In this document: piece after piece, positions 35,571 to 46,010 of the stretch
Layout of the letters: each line of letters begins with the position of its first letter
How positions within the stretch are numbered: position 1 is the first letter of the stretch
From: Variovorax sp. IB41
GTDB taxonomy: Bacteria > Pseudomonadota > Gammaproteobacteria > Burkholderiales > Burkholderiaceae_C
Direction: 5' to 3'
Assembly (NCBI RefSeq): GCF_016405905.1
Contig: NZ_JAEFCB010000023.1
Coordinates: 1 to 64,000 of the forward strand
Length of the DNA: 64,000 nt
The notes under the pieces: generated by a model
Database searches by the model: none
Seen by the model: only the letters and a program-made list of their open reading frames with translations
What the model was told of the DNA's origin: nothing
Made by a program: the position numbers and the translations under genes

Positions 35571-35784
35571 GTCTGTGGGGCGGGGAAAGACGGGCCCTGA
35601 AAGGGCTGTGTGAGGGGCTGCCGCGTGCGGCCGGCCGGTGGTTGTCGCACGTCCGGCCGGACGGCGGGAGCGGCCGGCATCCCGGCCGGCTGTGGGAGAG
35701 TTGCCCTCCGCCCGTAAAATCGTCCGCTTTCGCGGCGCATCGCCGCGCTACCGTCCAAATGTCCGGCCCGTGCCGGCCAGCTTC
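35571..35784. promoter_or_regulatory. Divergent promoter region of the lipid kinase gene and glyQ
   Basis: This 214-base gap contains a GC-rich hairpin (CGGCCGG at 35671-35677 with CCGGCCG at 35682-35688) and a TAAAAT box at 35715-35720 that could be the -10 element of glyQ. A matching -35 is weak. No glycine riboswitch or T-box pattern was recognised. Confidence 0.35.
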
Positions 35785-36693
<909 letters not shown>

Positions 36694-36696
36694 GCG

Positions 36697-38847
36697 ATGA
36701 CGACGACTCCCATGAACAACAAGAACTCCCTCTTGGTCGAACTCTTCGTCGAAGAGCTGCCGCCCAAGGCATTGAAGAAGCTCGGCGACGCCTTCGCGGG
36801 CGTGCTGCGCGACCAGCTCGTGGCGCAAGGCCTGGCCGAAGCCGGCTCGGTGCTCACCGCGTACGCCTCGCCGCGCCGCCTGGCCGCGCACCTCACTCAC
36901 GTGGCCGAAGGCGCCGCCGACAAGGCCGTGTCGCAAAAGCTCATGCCCGTGGCCGTGGGGCTCGATGCCTCGGGCCAGCCGACGCCCGCGCTGCTCAAGC
37001 GCCTGGGCGCGCTCGGTGCCGATGCCTCGGCCGTGCCGGGCCTGAAGCGCGCGATGGACGGCAAGGCCGAAGCGCTCTTCTACGAAAGCACCGCCAAGGG
37101 CGCGACGCTGGCCGAGGGCCTGCAGAAAGCGCTGGCCGAAGCCATCGCCAAGCTGCCGATCCCCAAGGTGATGAGCTACCAGCTCGAGAGCGGCTGCGAA
37201 CTGTCGGGCTGGAGCAGCGTGAGCTTCGTGCGCCCCGCGCACGGCCTCGTGGCGCTGCATGGCGACACCGTGGTGCCGATCGAGGCGCTGGGCCTGAAGG
37301 CCGGCCGCGAGACGCACGGCCATCGCTTCGAGGCGGCGGTCGATCCGGTCGTGCTGCGCGATGCCAACAGCTACGCGCTGCAGCTGCAGGACGACGGCGC
37401 CGTCATCGCGAGCTTCGAGGCCCGCCGCGCCGAAATCGCGCGGCAGCTCGCGGCCGCGGCAGTGAAAGTCGGCGGCGGCTCGGTGCCGATCCACGACGAC
37501 GCGCTGCTCGATGAAGTCACGGCGCTGGTCGAGCGCCCCAACGTGCTGGTCTGCAGCTTCGAGCGCGAGTTCCTCGAAGTGCCGCAGGAATGCCTCATCC
37601 TCACGATGAAGGCCAACCAGAAGTACTTTCCGCTGCTCGATGCGCAAGCCAGGCTCACGAACAAATTCCTGGTCGTCAGCAACATCAGCCCCGACGACGC
37701 GAGCGCGGTCATCGAAGGCAACGAGCGCGTGGTGCGCCCGCGCCTGGCCGACGCCAAGTTCTTCTTCGACCAGGACCGCAAGAAATCGCTGGCCTCGCGC
37801 GTCGAGTCGCTGGGCAAGGTGGTCTATCACAACAAGCTGGGCACGCAGGGCGAACGCGTGCAGCGCGTGATGCACATCGCGCGCGGCATTGCAGAGAAGC
37901 TCGGCGATGTGAAGGTCGCCGCACAGGCCACGCAGGCCGCCCAACTGGCCAAGGCCGATCTCGTGACCGACATGGTCGGCGAGTTCCCCGAGCTGCAGGG
38001 CACCATGGGCCGCTACTACGCGCTGCACGACGGCCTGGACGCTGCTGTGGCCGATGCGATCGAAGACCACTACAAGCCACGCTTTGCCGGCGACGAGCTG
38101 CCGCGCAACAACGTGGGCCTCGTGGTCGCGCTGGCCGACAAGCTCGAGACGCTCGTGGGCATGTTCGGCATCGGCAACCTGCCCACCGGCGACCGCGACC
38201 CGTTCGCGCTGCGCCGCCATGCGCTGGGCGTGATCCGCATGCTGATCGAGAAAGACCTCGCGCTGGGGCTCGACGCCCTGTTGCAGGACGCCGCCGCGCA
38301 GTTCAAGGACATCGCCGGTTTCGACAGCAGCAAGGCCACGGTCGAGCTGCGCGACTTCATCCTCGATCGCCTCGCCGGGAGCCTGCGCGAGCAGGGCGCG
38401 AGCGCGCAGGAAGTCGACGCCGTGCTGGCCCCGCTGCCGCAGCGCCTGGGCGAAGTGCCCAAGCTGCTGGCCGCCGTGCGCGCCTTCGCCGCTCTGCCCG
38501 CCGCCGCCGCGCTGGCCGCGGCCAACAAGCGCATCGGCAACATCTTGAAGAAGGCCCCCGAGGCCGACGCGCACGTGAGCGCGCTGCTGCTGCAGGAGCC
38601 CGCCGAGAAGGCGCTCCACGCCGCCATGGCCGAGGTCGTGCCCGCCGCCAACGCCCAGTTCGAAGCCGGCGACTACACCGCCTCGCTGCAGACGCTGGCC
38701 GCGCTGCGCGAGCCGGTCGATGCCTTCTTCGACGGCGTGATGGTCAACGCCGAGCAGGCCGACCTGCGGCTCAACCGGCTGGGCCTCCTGATGTCGCTGC
38801 ACGCCGCGATGAACCGCGTGGCGCAGCTCGAGCGGCTGGCTGTCTGA
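36697..38847 (+). CDS. glyS: Glycine--tRNA ligase beta subunit
   Basis: A 716-residue beta subunit with the tRNA-binding and anticodon-recognition parts. Typical segments are LLVELFVEELPPKALKKL at the start, FVRPAHGLVALHGD, LPTGDRDPFALRR-like text (NLPTGDRDPFALRRHALGVIR) and LLMSLHAAMNRVAQLERLAV at the end. Start codon uncertainty is small: a second in-frame ATG lies six codons in. Confidence 0.97.
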   Translation: MTTTPMNNKNSLLVELFVEELPPKALKKLGDAFAGVLRDQLVAQGLAEAGSVLTAYASPRRLAAHLTHVAEGAADKAVSQKLMPVAVGLDASGQPTPALLKRLGALGADASAVPGLKRAMDGKAEALFYESTAKGATLAEGLQKALAEAIAKLPIPKVMSYQLESGCELSGWSSVSFVRPAHGLVALHGDTVVPIEALGLKAGRETHGHRFEAAVDPVVLRDANSYALQLQDDGAVIASFEARRAEIARQLAAAAVKVGGGSVPIHDDALLDEVTALVERPNVLVCSFEREFLEVPQECLILTMKANQKYFPLLDAQARLTNKFLVVSNISPDDASAVIEGNERVVRPRLADAKFFFDQDRKKSLASRVESLGKVVYHNKLGTQGERVQRVMHIARGIAEKLGDVKVAAQATQAAQLAKADLVTDMVGEFPELQGTMGRYYALHDGLDAAVADAIEDHYKPRFAGDELPRNNVGLVVALADKLETLVGMFGIGNLPTGDRDPFALRRHALGVIRMLIEKDLALGLDALLQDAAAQFKDIAGFDSSKATVELRDFILDRLAGSLREQGASAQEVDAVLAPLPQRLGEVPKLLAAVRAFAALPAAAALAAANKRIGNILKKAPEADAHVSALLLQEPAEKALHAAMAEVVPAANAQFEAGDYTASLQTLAALREPVDAFFDGVMVNAEQADLRLNRLGLLMSLHAAMNRVAQLERLAV

Positions 38848-38872
38848 ACTCCAGCAATCGGCACTTCGCACC

Positions 38873-39238
38873 ATGAACCGGCAGTTGCAAATCGACGATT
38901 TTTCGCTTCGGGCGCATTGCCTCGCTGTAGAGCGACTGCGTGCCGATCCCACTCGAATCGTCGATCTCTCGGCGACGCTGGAACGGTGGCAAATGCAATC
39001 CGGCGAGACGCGCTCTGACTCTCATTGGGCCGAGTGGCGCACCATGCTCGCGGCTGGTGTGGATGCCATCGAAGCGGCTACATGCAGTGCAGATGACCAT
39101 GCGGTTGTGTTGCGCAGTGTGTCCCCTGCCGGCATCCTCATCACGCAGGAAGAGCGCGACGAACTTCGGCTTGCAGCGGGACTAGGTGCCGTACAACCTG
39201 GCGAACGTCGTTCCTCAAGCACGGGAAGGACTCCATGA
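38873..39238 (+). CDS. Small protein of unknown function
   Basis: A 121-residue, mostly helical, Trp-containing protein (LERWQMQSG and HWAEWRTML). No family was recognised with confidence. Its codons are visibly less G/C-ending than those of glyS and gmhB on either side, which hints at transfer or weaker constraint. The stop overlaps the gmhB start by four bases (ATGA), which supports real translation. The last 15 or so residues are rich in Ser/Arg/Pro and may be read-through of poorly constrained sequence. The layout of conserved Trp and a late LRSVSP-ER pattern recalls small antitoxin-like proteins, but no toxin partner is adjacent; that idea is a guess. Confidence 0.6.
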   Translation: MNRQLQIDDFSLRAHCLAVERLRADPTRIVDLSATLERWQMQSGETRSDSHWAEWRTMLAAGVDAIEAATCSADDHAVVLRSVSPAGILITQEERDELRLAAGLGAVQPGERRSSSTGRTP

Positions 39239-39813
39239 AACTCGTCATCCTCGACCGCAACGGCACGATCAACGTGCACCGCGAAGACTTCGTCAAGAGC
39301 GACATCGAGTGGACGCCGTTGCCCGGTGCGCTCGAAGCCGTGGCGCGGCTGAACCATGCGGGGTGGCACGTGGTGATCGCCTCGAACCAGTCGGGCCTGG
39401 GCCGCGGGCTCTTCGACATGGCTTCGCTCAACGCCATGCACGCCAAGATGCACAAGATGCTCGCGGCCGTGGGCGGCAAGGTGGATGCGGTGTTCTATTG
39501 CCCGCACAGCCCCGACGAGGGGTGCGACTGCCGCAAGCCCAAGTCGGGCCTGTTCCTGCAGATCGGCGACCGCTACGGCATCGATCTGAAGGGCGTGCCG
39601 ACCGCGGGCGACAGCCTGCGCGACCTGCAGGCGGGCGCGGCCGCCGGCTGCGAGCCGCACCTTCTGCTCACGGGCATGGGCGCGGCGTGCATCGGCGTGG
39701 ATCCGCTGCCCTCCGAATATCCGGCGAACACGATGGTTCACGAGAACCTCGCCGCCTTTGTCGATTTCCTGCTCGTGCGCGAAGCGCGGGCTGCACTGCA
39801 GGTAGCTGTCTGA
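39235..39813 (+). CDS. gmhB: D-glycero-beta-D-manno-heptose-1,7-bisphosphate 7-phosphatase
   Basis: A 192-residue HAD-superfamily protein that makes heptose-1-phosphate for lipopolysaccharide core. The zinc loop is intact (YCPHSPDEGCDCRKP), as are SNQSGLGRG and AGDSLRDLQAG. Motif I reads ILDRNGTIN: Asp7 (nucleophile) is present but the second Asp, the general acid/base, is Asn9. That would be expected to weaken or abolish phosphatase turnover unless compensated. The gene is translationally coupled on both sides and shows no other decay. Confidence 0.88.
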   Translation: MKLVILDRNGTINVHREDFVKSDIEWTPLPGALEAVARLNHAGWHVVIASNQSGLGRGLFDMASLNAMHAKMHKMLAAVGGKVDAVFYCPHSPDEGCDCRKPKSGLFLQIGDRYGIDLKGVPTAGDSLRDLQAGAAAGCEPHLLLTGMGAACIGVDPLPSEYPANTMVHENLAAFVDFLLVREARAALQVAV

Positions 39814-40547
39814 TGGCGTTTTTCCGTTCCGTTGTCCACGCACTCTGGATGCTTGTCACCGTGGTGCCGTGGGGCATCATCATGTGCGTCAGTTCGATCT
39901 GGAAGCGCGGCATTCCGCTCTACTGGATGGCCGAGCAATGGCTCAGCTGGGCCATCGGCGGGGCGCGCGTGCTGCTGGGCATCCAGACGCGCGTGACCGG
40001 CATGGAGAACCTGCCGACCGACCAGCTCGCCGGCGCGGTACTGCTGGTCAAGCACCAGTCCACGCTGGAGACCTTCCTCATGCCCACGCTGATGCCGCAT
40101 CCGCTGGCCTTCGTGTTCAAGAAGGAACTGATCTACGTGCCCTTCTTCGGCTGGGCGATGGCGCGGCTGGACATGATCCACATCGACCGCAGCCAGCGCG
40201 CGCAGGCCTTCAACAAGGTGGTGAACCAGGGCCGCAAGCTCCTTGCGCAGGGCATCTGGATCATCATGTTCCCCGAAGGCACGCGCATTCCGCGCGGCCA
40301 GAAGGGCACCTACAAGAGCGGCGGCACGCGCCTGGCCTGCGAGACCGGCGTGCCGGTGATTCCGATTGCCGTCACCTCGGCCAAGGTCTGGCCGCGCAAG
40401 GCGTTCATCAAGCGCCCGGGCGTGGTCGACGTGTCGATCGGGCCGGCGATTTCCAGCGTCGGCCGCAAGCCCGACGAGCTGATGCGCGAAGTCGAAGCGT
40501 GGATCGAGGCGGAGATGCACCGGCTCGACCCCGAGGCGTACCGCTAG
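39813..40547 (+). CDS. Lysophospholipid acyltransferase (PlsC-like)
   Basis: A 244-residue membrane-associated acyltransferase of the 1-acyl-glycerol-3-phosphate acyltransferase family. The N-terminus is hydrophobic (about residues 8-28). The catalytic motif is KHQSTLETF (His81, Glu86), an HX4E form of the usual HX4D, and FPEGTR is near residue 146. It overlaps gmhB by one base (TGATG). It transfers an acyl chain to lysophosphatidate or a related lysolipid in envelope lipid synthesis. Confidence 0.92.
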   Translation: MAFFRSVVHALWMLVTVVPWGIIMCVSSIWKRGIPLYWMAEQWLSWAIGGARVLLGIQTRVTGMENLPTDQLAGAVLLVKHQSTLETFLMPTLMPHPLAFVFKKELIYVPFFGWAMARLDMIHIDRSQRAQAFNKVVNQGRKLLAQGIWIIMFPEGTRIPRGQKGTYKSGGTRLACETGVPVIPIAVTSAKVWPRKAFIKRPGVVDVSIGPAISSVGRKPDELMREVEAWIEAEMHRLDPEAYR

Positions 40548-40572
40548 CCGGAAGGAACAGAAGGAACGCCAG

Positions 40573-41547
40573 ATGCAGGGGCTGCTGCAGTTCACGATGG
40601 ACCTGTTCGAGGGGCTGGGCAGCGAGTTCGCAAAGCCCGAGCCGCCCGCGCCGCGGCCGAAGAAAGTCCGCAAGGCTGCGCCGCCCGTCGCGACGCCGTT
40701 GCCCTTCGTGGTGCCGGAACCGGAAGCGGCAAGGAACACCGGTCCGGCGCTGCCCGCGATTCCGCTGCGCGACACGCTGACGCTCGCGAGCTTCATCCAT
40801 CCGCAGGCCACGCGCGAGCTTGTGCTGGGCTCGGCACGCGTGGCTTACGAATTCAAGCGCGGCAAGCGCAAGACCATCGGCTTTCTCGTCGGTGCCGAGG
40901 GGCTGTCGGTGCGCGCGCCGCGCTGGGTCGCGCTGCGCGATGTCGATGCCGCCGTGCGCGAGAAGGCCGACTGGATCTTGCGCAAGCTCCAGGAAACGCA
41001 GCAGCGCCACGCGCGCGTCGAGGCGACGCGCATCGAGTGGAAGGACGGCGCCGAATTTCCGTTCATGGGCGAGCCGGTCGTGATCCGGCTCGATCCGAAG
41101 CATGGCTTTGCCAGCGTCGGCGGCACGCTCGACGAGGCCGAGGCTGCGGGCGGTCCGCGCATCCTGCGGCTGGCCGTCGCGCAGAACGCCGAGCCCTCGC
41201 AGATCCGCGATGCCGCGCAGGCCTGGCTCATGCGGCAGGCGCGCAAGCTCTTCATCGAGCGGCTCGATCATTTCGCGCCGCTCCTGGGCGTGCGCTGGCA
41301 GAAGCTGTCGCTGTCGAATGCGGCCACGCGCTGGGGCAGCGCGAGCGCCGATGGGTCGCTGCGGCTGAACTGGCGGCTCATTCATTTCCGCCTGCCGGTG
41401 ATCGACTACGTGGTGGCGCACGAGCTGGCCCACCTGCGCGTGATGGACCATTCGCACCGCTTCTGGGAAACCGTCGAGAGCGTGGTGCCCGACTACGACG
41501 TGCTGCGCCAGCAGCTCAAGGACGAAGCCGTTCCGCGCTGGAACTGA
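40573..41547 (+). CDS. YgjP-like zinc metallopeptidase (DUF45)
   Basis: A 324-residue protein. The first 70 or so residues are Pro/Ala/Lys-rich and likely disordered. The rest is a YgjP/DUF45 domain with HELAHLRVMDHSHRFW at residues 283-298: His283, Glu284 and His287 form the HExxH site. SNAATRWGSASADG and LNWRLIHFRLPVIDYVVAHE are family segments. The physiological substrate is unknown. It is the last gene of the glyQ-to-peptidase run. Confidence 0.9.
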   Translation: MQGLLQFTMDLFEGLGSEFAKPEPPAPRPKKVRKAAPPVATPLPFVVPEPEAARNTGPALPAIPLRDTLTLASFIHPQATRELVLGSARVAYEFKRGKRKTIGFLVGAEGLSVRAPRWVALRDVDAAVREKADWILRKLQETQQRHARVEATRIEWKDGAEFPFMGEPVVIRLDPKHGFASVGGTLDEAEAAGGPRILRLAVAQNAEPSQIRDAAQAWLMRQARKLFIERLDHFAPLLGVRWQKLSLSNAATRWGSASADGSLRLNWRLIHFRLPVIDYVVAHELAHLRVMDHSHRFWETVESVVPDYDVLRQQLKDEAVPRWN

Positions 41548-41556
41548 AGCCCGGCG

Positions 41557-42432
41557 TTACTCTTTGACCGATCCGGTCATCCCCGAGACGTAGTACTCGA
41601 CGAAGAACGAGTAGATGAACGCCACCGGCAGCGAGCCGAGCAGCGCGCCGGCCATGAGCGGCCCCCACTGGTACACGTCGCCCTGCACCAACTCGGTCAC
41701 CACGCCGACCGGCAGCGTCTTCACCTCCGACGACGAGATGAAGGTGAGCGCATAGATGAACTCGTTCCACGACAGCGTGAACGCGAAGATGCCGGCCGAG
41801 ATGAGCCCGGGCACCGCCAGCGGCAGCACGATCTTCACGAGGATCTGCCAGCGGCTCGCGCCGTCGATGAGCGCGCATTCCTCGAGCTCGGCCGGGATCG
41901 AGCGGAAGTAGCCCATCAAGAGCCACGTGCAGAAGGGAATGAGGAAGGTCGGGTACGTGAGGATCAGCGCCCAGCGCGTGTCGAAGAGGCCGAGGTTGAA
42001 GACCACGTTCGCCAGCGGAATGAACAGGATCGACGGCGGCACCATGTACGCGAGAAAGATCGAGAGGCCCACGTGCTTGGAGCCCCTGAAGCGCAGCCGC
42101 TCGATCGCATACGCCGCGAACACCGAGGCCGCGAGCGACACGAAGGTGGACACCACCGACACCAGCACCGTGTTCCACAGCCACTGCGGGTACGAGGTCT
42201 CGAACAGCAGCTTGTAGAAATGCGAGAGCGTCGGGTTGATCACCCAGAACGGATTGCCCTCGCGCGAGAGCAGCTCGGCATCGGGCTTCACCGAGGTGAT
42301 GGCCATCCAGTAGAACGGGAACAGCAGCACGATCAGAAAGACCACGAGCGGCAGGTACACGGTCACCGCCTTGCGCGGGATCGTGTCGAGGTAGCTCATG
42401 CCGACGGTGTCGACCTGGCCGGCATTGCTCAT
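41557..42432 (-). CDS. Sugar ABC transporter permease (MalG type)
   Basis: A 291-residue, six-segment permease of the carbohydrate-uptake CUT1 class. The ATPase-contact EAA motif lies near residues 195-215 (EECALIDGASRWQILVKIVLPLAVPG). It follows the MalF-type gene by 10 bases and completes the importer. Confidence 0.94.
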   Translation of the reverse strand: MSNAGQVDTVGMSYLDTIPRKAVTVYLPLVVFLIVLLFPFYWMAITSVKPDAELLSREGNPFWVINPTLSHFYKLLFETSYPQWLWNTVLVSVVSTFVSLAASVFAAYAIERLRFRGSKHVGLSIFLAYMVPPSILFIPLANVVFNLGLFDTRWALILTYPTFLIPFCTWLLMGYFRSIPAELEECALIDGASRWQILVKIVLPLAVPGLISAGIFAFTLSWNEFIYALTFISSSEVKTLPVGVVTELVQGDVYQWGPLMAGALLGSLPVAFIYSFFVEYYVSGMTGSVKE

Positions 42433-42442
42433 CTGTAAGTCC

Positions 42443-43351
42443 TCATTTGTCTGCGCCGCCCTGCTGCCACGCGCGCCGCTGCAGGCCGAAGAAGCTGAAC
42501 ATCACGCAGGCCAGCAGGAACGGCACCATCGCGATGGCAATGGCCGCGCCTTCGCCGAGCGCACCGCCCGAGATCGCGCGCTGGAACGACAGCGTGGCCA
42601 TCAGGTGCGTCGCATTGAGCGGGCCGCCGCGGGTGATGACGTAGATCAGCTGGAAGTCGGTGAAGGTGAACAGCACCGAGAAGGTCATGACCACTGCGAT
42701 GATCGGCGTGAGCAGCGGCATCGTCACGTGGCGGAACTGCTGCCAGGGCGTCGCGCCGTCGATGGCGGAGGCTTCGTAGTAAGAAGGCGAAATCGTCTGC
42801 AGGCCCGCCAGCAGCGTGATCGCCACGAAGGGCACGCCGCGCCACACGTTCGCGATGATCACCGCGATGCGCGCATTCCATGGCGAGCCGAGGAAGTCGA
42901 TGTACTGGTCGATCAGGCCCATCCGCATCAGCGCCCAGCTGATGATGGAGAACTGCGAGTCGTAGATCCACCAGAACGCGATGGCCGAGAGCGCGGTGGG
43001 CACGATGTACGGCAGCAGGATCACCGCGCGAAAGAAAGTCTTGAAGCGGATGTTCCGGTTCAACAATATCGCGAGCCACAGGCCCAGGAAGAACTTCAGC
43101 ACGCTCGCCACCGCCGTGTAGAAGAGCGTGTTGAAGAGGGCCAGCCTCGTCACGGCATCGCCCCACAGGTACTCGTAGTTCTCCAGGCCGATCCACTGGC
43201 CCGCGCGGCCCACCTTGGCGTCGGTGAAGCCCAGGTAGGTGCCCAGCCCGAGCGGGTAGGTCAGGAACAGCAACAGCAGCACCGCCGCCGGAAGCATGAA
43301 CGCGATGCCGAGGGCGTTGCGGCTGTTCTGGAACCTGGCCAAAAGTGTCAT
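42443..43351 (-). CDS. Sugar ABC transporter permease (MalF/UgpA type)
   Basis: A 302-residue, six-segment permease with the EAA motif SPSYYEASAIDGATPWQQFRH-like (near 207-228) and an N-terminal membrane helix (AFMLPAAVLLLLFLTYPLG). It pairs with the MalG-type protein. It lies 37 bases after the binding-protein gene. Confidence 0.94.
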   Translation of the reverse strand: MTLLARFQNSRNALGIAFMLPAAVLLLLFLTYPLGLGTYLGFTDAKVGRAGQWIGLENYEYLWGDAVTRLALFNTLFYTAVASVLKFFLGLWLAILLNRNIRFKTFFRAVILLPYIVPTALSAIAFWWIYDSQFSIISWALMRMGLIDQYIDFLGSPWNARIAVIIANVWRGVPFVAITLLAGLQTISPSYYEASAIDGATPWQQFRHVTMPLLTPIIAVVMTFSVLFTFTDFQLIYVITRGGPLNATHLMATLSFQRAISGGALGEGAAIAIAMVPFLLACVMFSFFGLQRRAWQQGGADK

Positions 43352-43388
43352 GGGATGGGCGGCTTGGAGGGAAAGGGATCAGACTTGG

Positions 43389-44717
43389 TCAGACCTTGTA
43401 GTAGCGCTCGGCACGCTTCTGCGCGCGCTCGGCCGCTTCCTTGGGCGTCTTCGATCCGCTGGCCGCCTCGGCCACCATGTTCGGAATGATGAAGTCCGCC
43501 GCCGCGCCCGCCGATGCGTAGCCCAGCTTGCCGTCGTAGCCGCCCGGGCGCAGGTTCTTCACCGAGTCGCGGTAGGGCATGTTCTTCGGGTCCGAGGTCC
43601 AGATCGCGCTGTTCTCGTAGAAGCGCAGGGGCTGCGCCACGTAGCCGCCGCCGCCTTGCAGCCACGGGTCGAACTGCTCCTTCTCCATCATGAAGCGCAG
43701 GAACTCCTTGGCCGCCTGCGGGAATTTCGTGTACTTCATGACCATCTGGTTGAAGAACAGGTGCGACTCCGTGGGCACGCCCACCGGGCCGATGGGGAAC
43801 ACCGCGTGGTTGATGTCCGCGGCCATTTCCTTGACCTTCGGGTCGGCCGAATTCTTGGCCGCGTAGTAGACCGAGATGCCGTTGTTGGTGACGCTGATCT
43901 GGCCGTCCAGGAAGGCCTTGTTGTTGTTCGGGTCCAGCCACGAGAGCGTGCCCGGAATGAAGTTGGCGTAGAGCTCCTTGCCGTACTCCAGCGCCTTGAG
44001 CGTCTCGGGGCTGTCGATCACCACCTTGTTGGTCTTGTCGACCAGCTTGCCGCCGTGCGACCAGATGAGCCAGTTGCACCAGGTGCTGTCGCCGGTCGCG
44101 TTGCCCAGCGCCATGCCGCCGGGCGTGCCCTTTTCCTTGAGCGCCTTGTAGAGCTTGAGGAAGTCGTCGGTGGTCTTGGGGAAGGTCGCGAAGCCCGCGG
44201 CCTTGACCATGCTCTCGCGGTACACGATGAGCGAGCCCGAGGCGCCCAGCGGCAGGCCCAGCCACTTCTTGCCGTCGGGGCGCATGAAGGCCTCGCCGGC
44301 CGGGTACCAGCCGCCGTATTTCTTGCCGAGGTACTCGGCCAGGTCCGTCACGTCGAGCAGCTTGTCGGGGTAGAGGTTGGCGTCGTCGTTGGTCGACAAA
44401 ATGATGTCGGGGCCGGCGCCCGTGTTGGCCGCCACCGCGGCCTTCGGGCGCACGTCTTCCCAGCCTTCGTTGTCCACGCGCACTTCCACGCCCGTGGCCT
44501 CGGTGAACTTCTTGACGTTGGCCATGTAGGCGTCGATGTCGCCCTGCACGAAGCGGCTCCATCGCAGCACGCGCAGCTTGGCGCCCTTCTCGGGCTTGAA
44601 CGTCAGGTTCTGCGCCTGCGCGAAAGGTGCGAAGAGGGCGCTGCCCGTGCCGACAGTCGCGGCGGCGGCAACGCCGGCCGAACTCTCGAGAAACTTGCGG
44701 CGATTGAAATCACTCAT
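43389..44717 (-). CDS. Sugar ABC transporter substrate-binding protein, Tat-exported
   Basis: About 442 residues. The start at 44717 is chosen because GAAGGAG precedes it and it begins MSDFNRRKFLESSAG, a twin-arginine signal with cleavage likely after APFAQAQ. Tat export implies that it folds before secretion. The mature protein is of the extracellular solute-binding family 1 (MalE-like), with GAGPDIILSTNDDANLYPDK. Its location beside sugar-acid dehydrogenase and dehydratase genes suggests a monosaccharide or aldonate ligand. Confidence 0.92.
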   Translation of the reverse strand: MSDFNRRKFLESSAGVAAAATVGTGSALFAPFAQAQNLTFKPEKGAKLRVLRWSRFVQGDIDAYMANVKKFTEATGVEVRVDNEGWEDVRPKAAVAANTGAGPDIILSTNDDANLYPDKLLDVTDLAEYLGKKYGGWYPAGEAFMRPDGKKWLGLPLGASGSLIVYRESMVKAAGFATFPKTTDDFLKLYKALKEKGTPGGMALGNATGDSTWCNWLIWSHGGKLVDKTNKVVIDSPETLKALEYGKELYANFIPGTLSWLDPNNNKAFLDGQISVTNNGISVYYAAKNSADPKVKEMAADINHAVFPIGPVGVPTESHLFFNQMVMKYTKFPQAAKEFLRFMMEKEQFDPWLQGGGGYVAQPLRFYENSAIWTSDPKNMPYRDSVKNLRPGGYDGKLGYASAGAAADFIIPNMVAEAASGSKTPKEAAERAQKRAERYYKV

Positions 44718-44783
44718 GACTGTCTCCTTCGTTGTAAACGGAACGGTGCGAACCAAAGACAAAGCGAAAAATCGGGCGTGCTT

Positions 44784-45857
<1,074 letters not shown>

Positions 45858-45937
45858 GCAAGGAGTCCTGACAAATCGCGGGAAGGGAAGCAACACGGAG
45901 ACCTCCGCGTCGCAGCAGCCCGCGTAGTATCGGCACT

Positions 45938-45986
45938 CGGTTTTGAAACCGGTATCAGGACAAACCGGTACGAGAAAATCCCGGTT
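45938..45986. promoter_or_regulatory. Operator array of CCGGTT-type repeats
   Basis: Four copies of one motif lie in the divergent gap: CGGTTT at 45938, AAACCGGTA at 45946 and again at 45962, and CCGGTT at 45981. The first two form CGGTTT-TG-AAACCG, a perfect inverted repeat, and the two AAACCGGTA copies form a 16-base direct repeat. They sit between the ATPase and regulator genes, the expected place for binding by the FadR-type regulator. Confidence 0.65.
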
Positions 45987-46010
45987 GACTTGTATGATGA
46001 CCCGATAACC

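Noticed and set aside
35571..35784. Glycine riboswitch or T-box upstream of glyQ
   Set aside because: No conserved glycine aptamer elements or T-box sequence could be recognised; the gap holds only GC-rich hairpins and a possible -10 box.
39141..39479. Minus-strand frame opposite the gmhB start as a gene
   Set aside because: It is antisense to the well-supported gmhB and has no ribosome site or recognisable domain.
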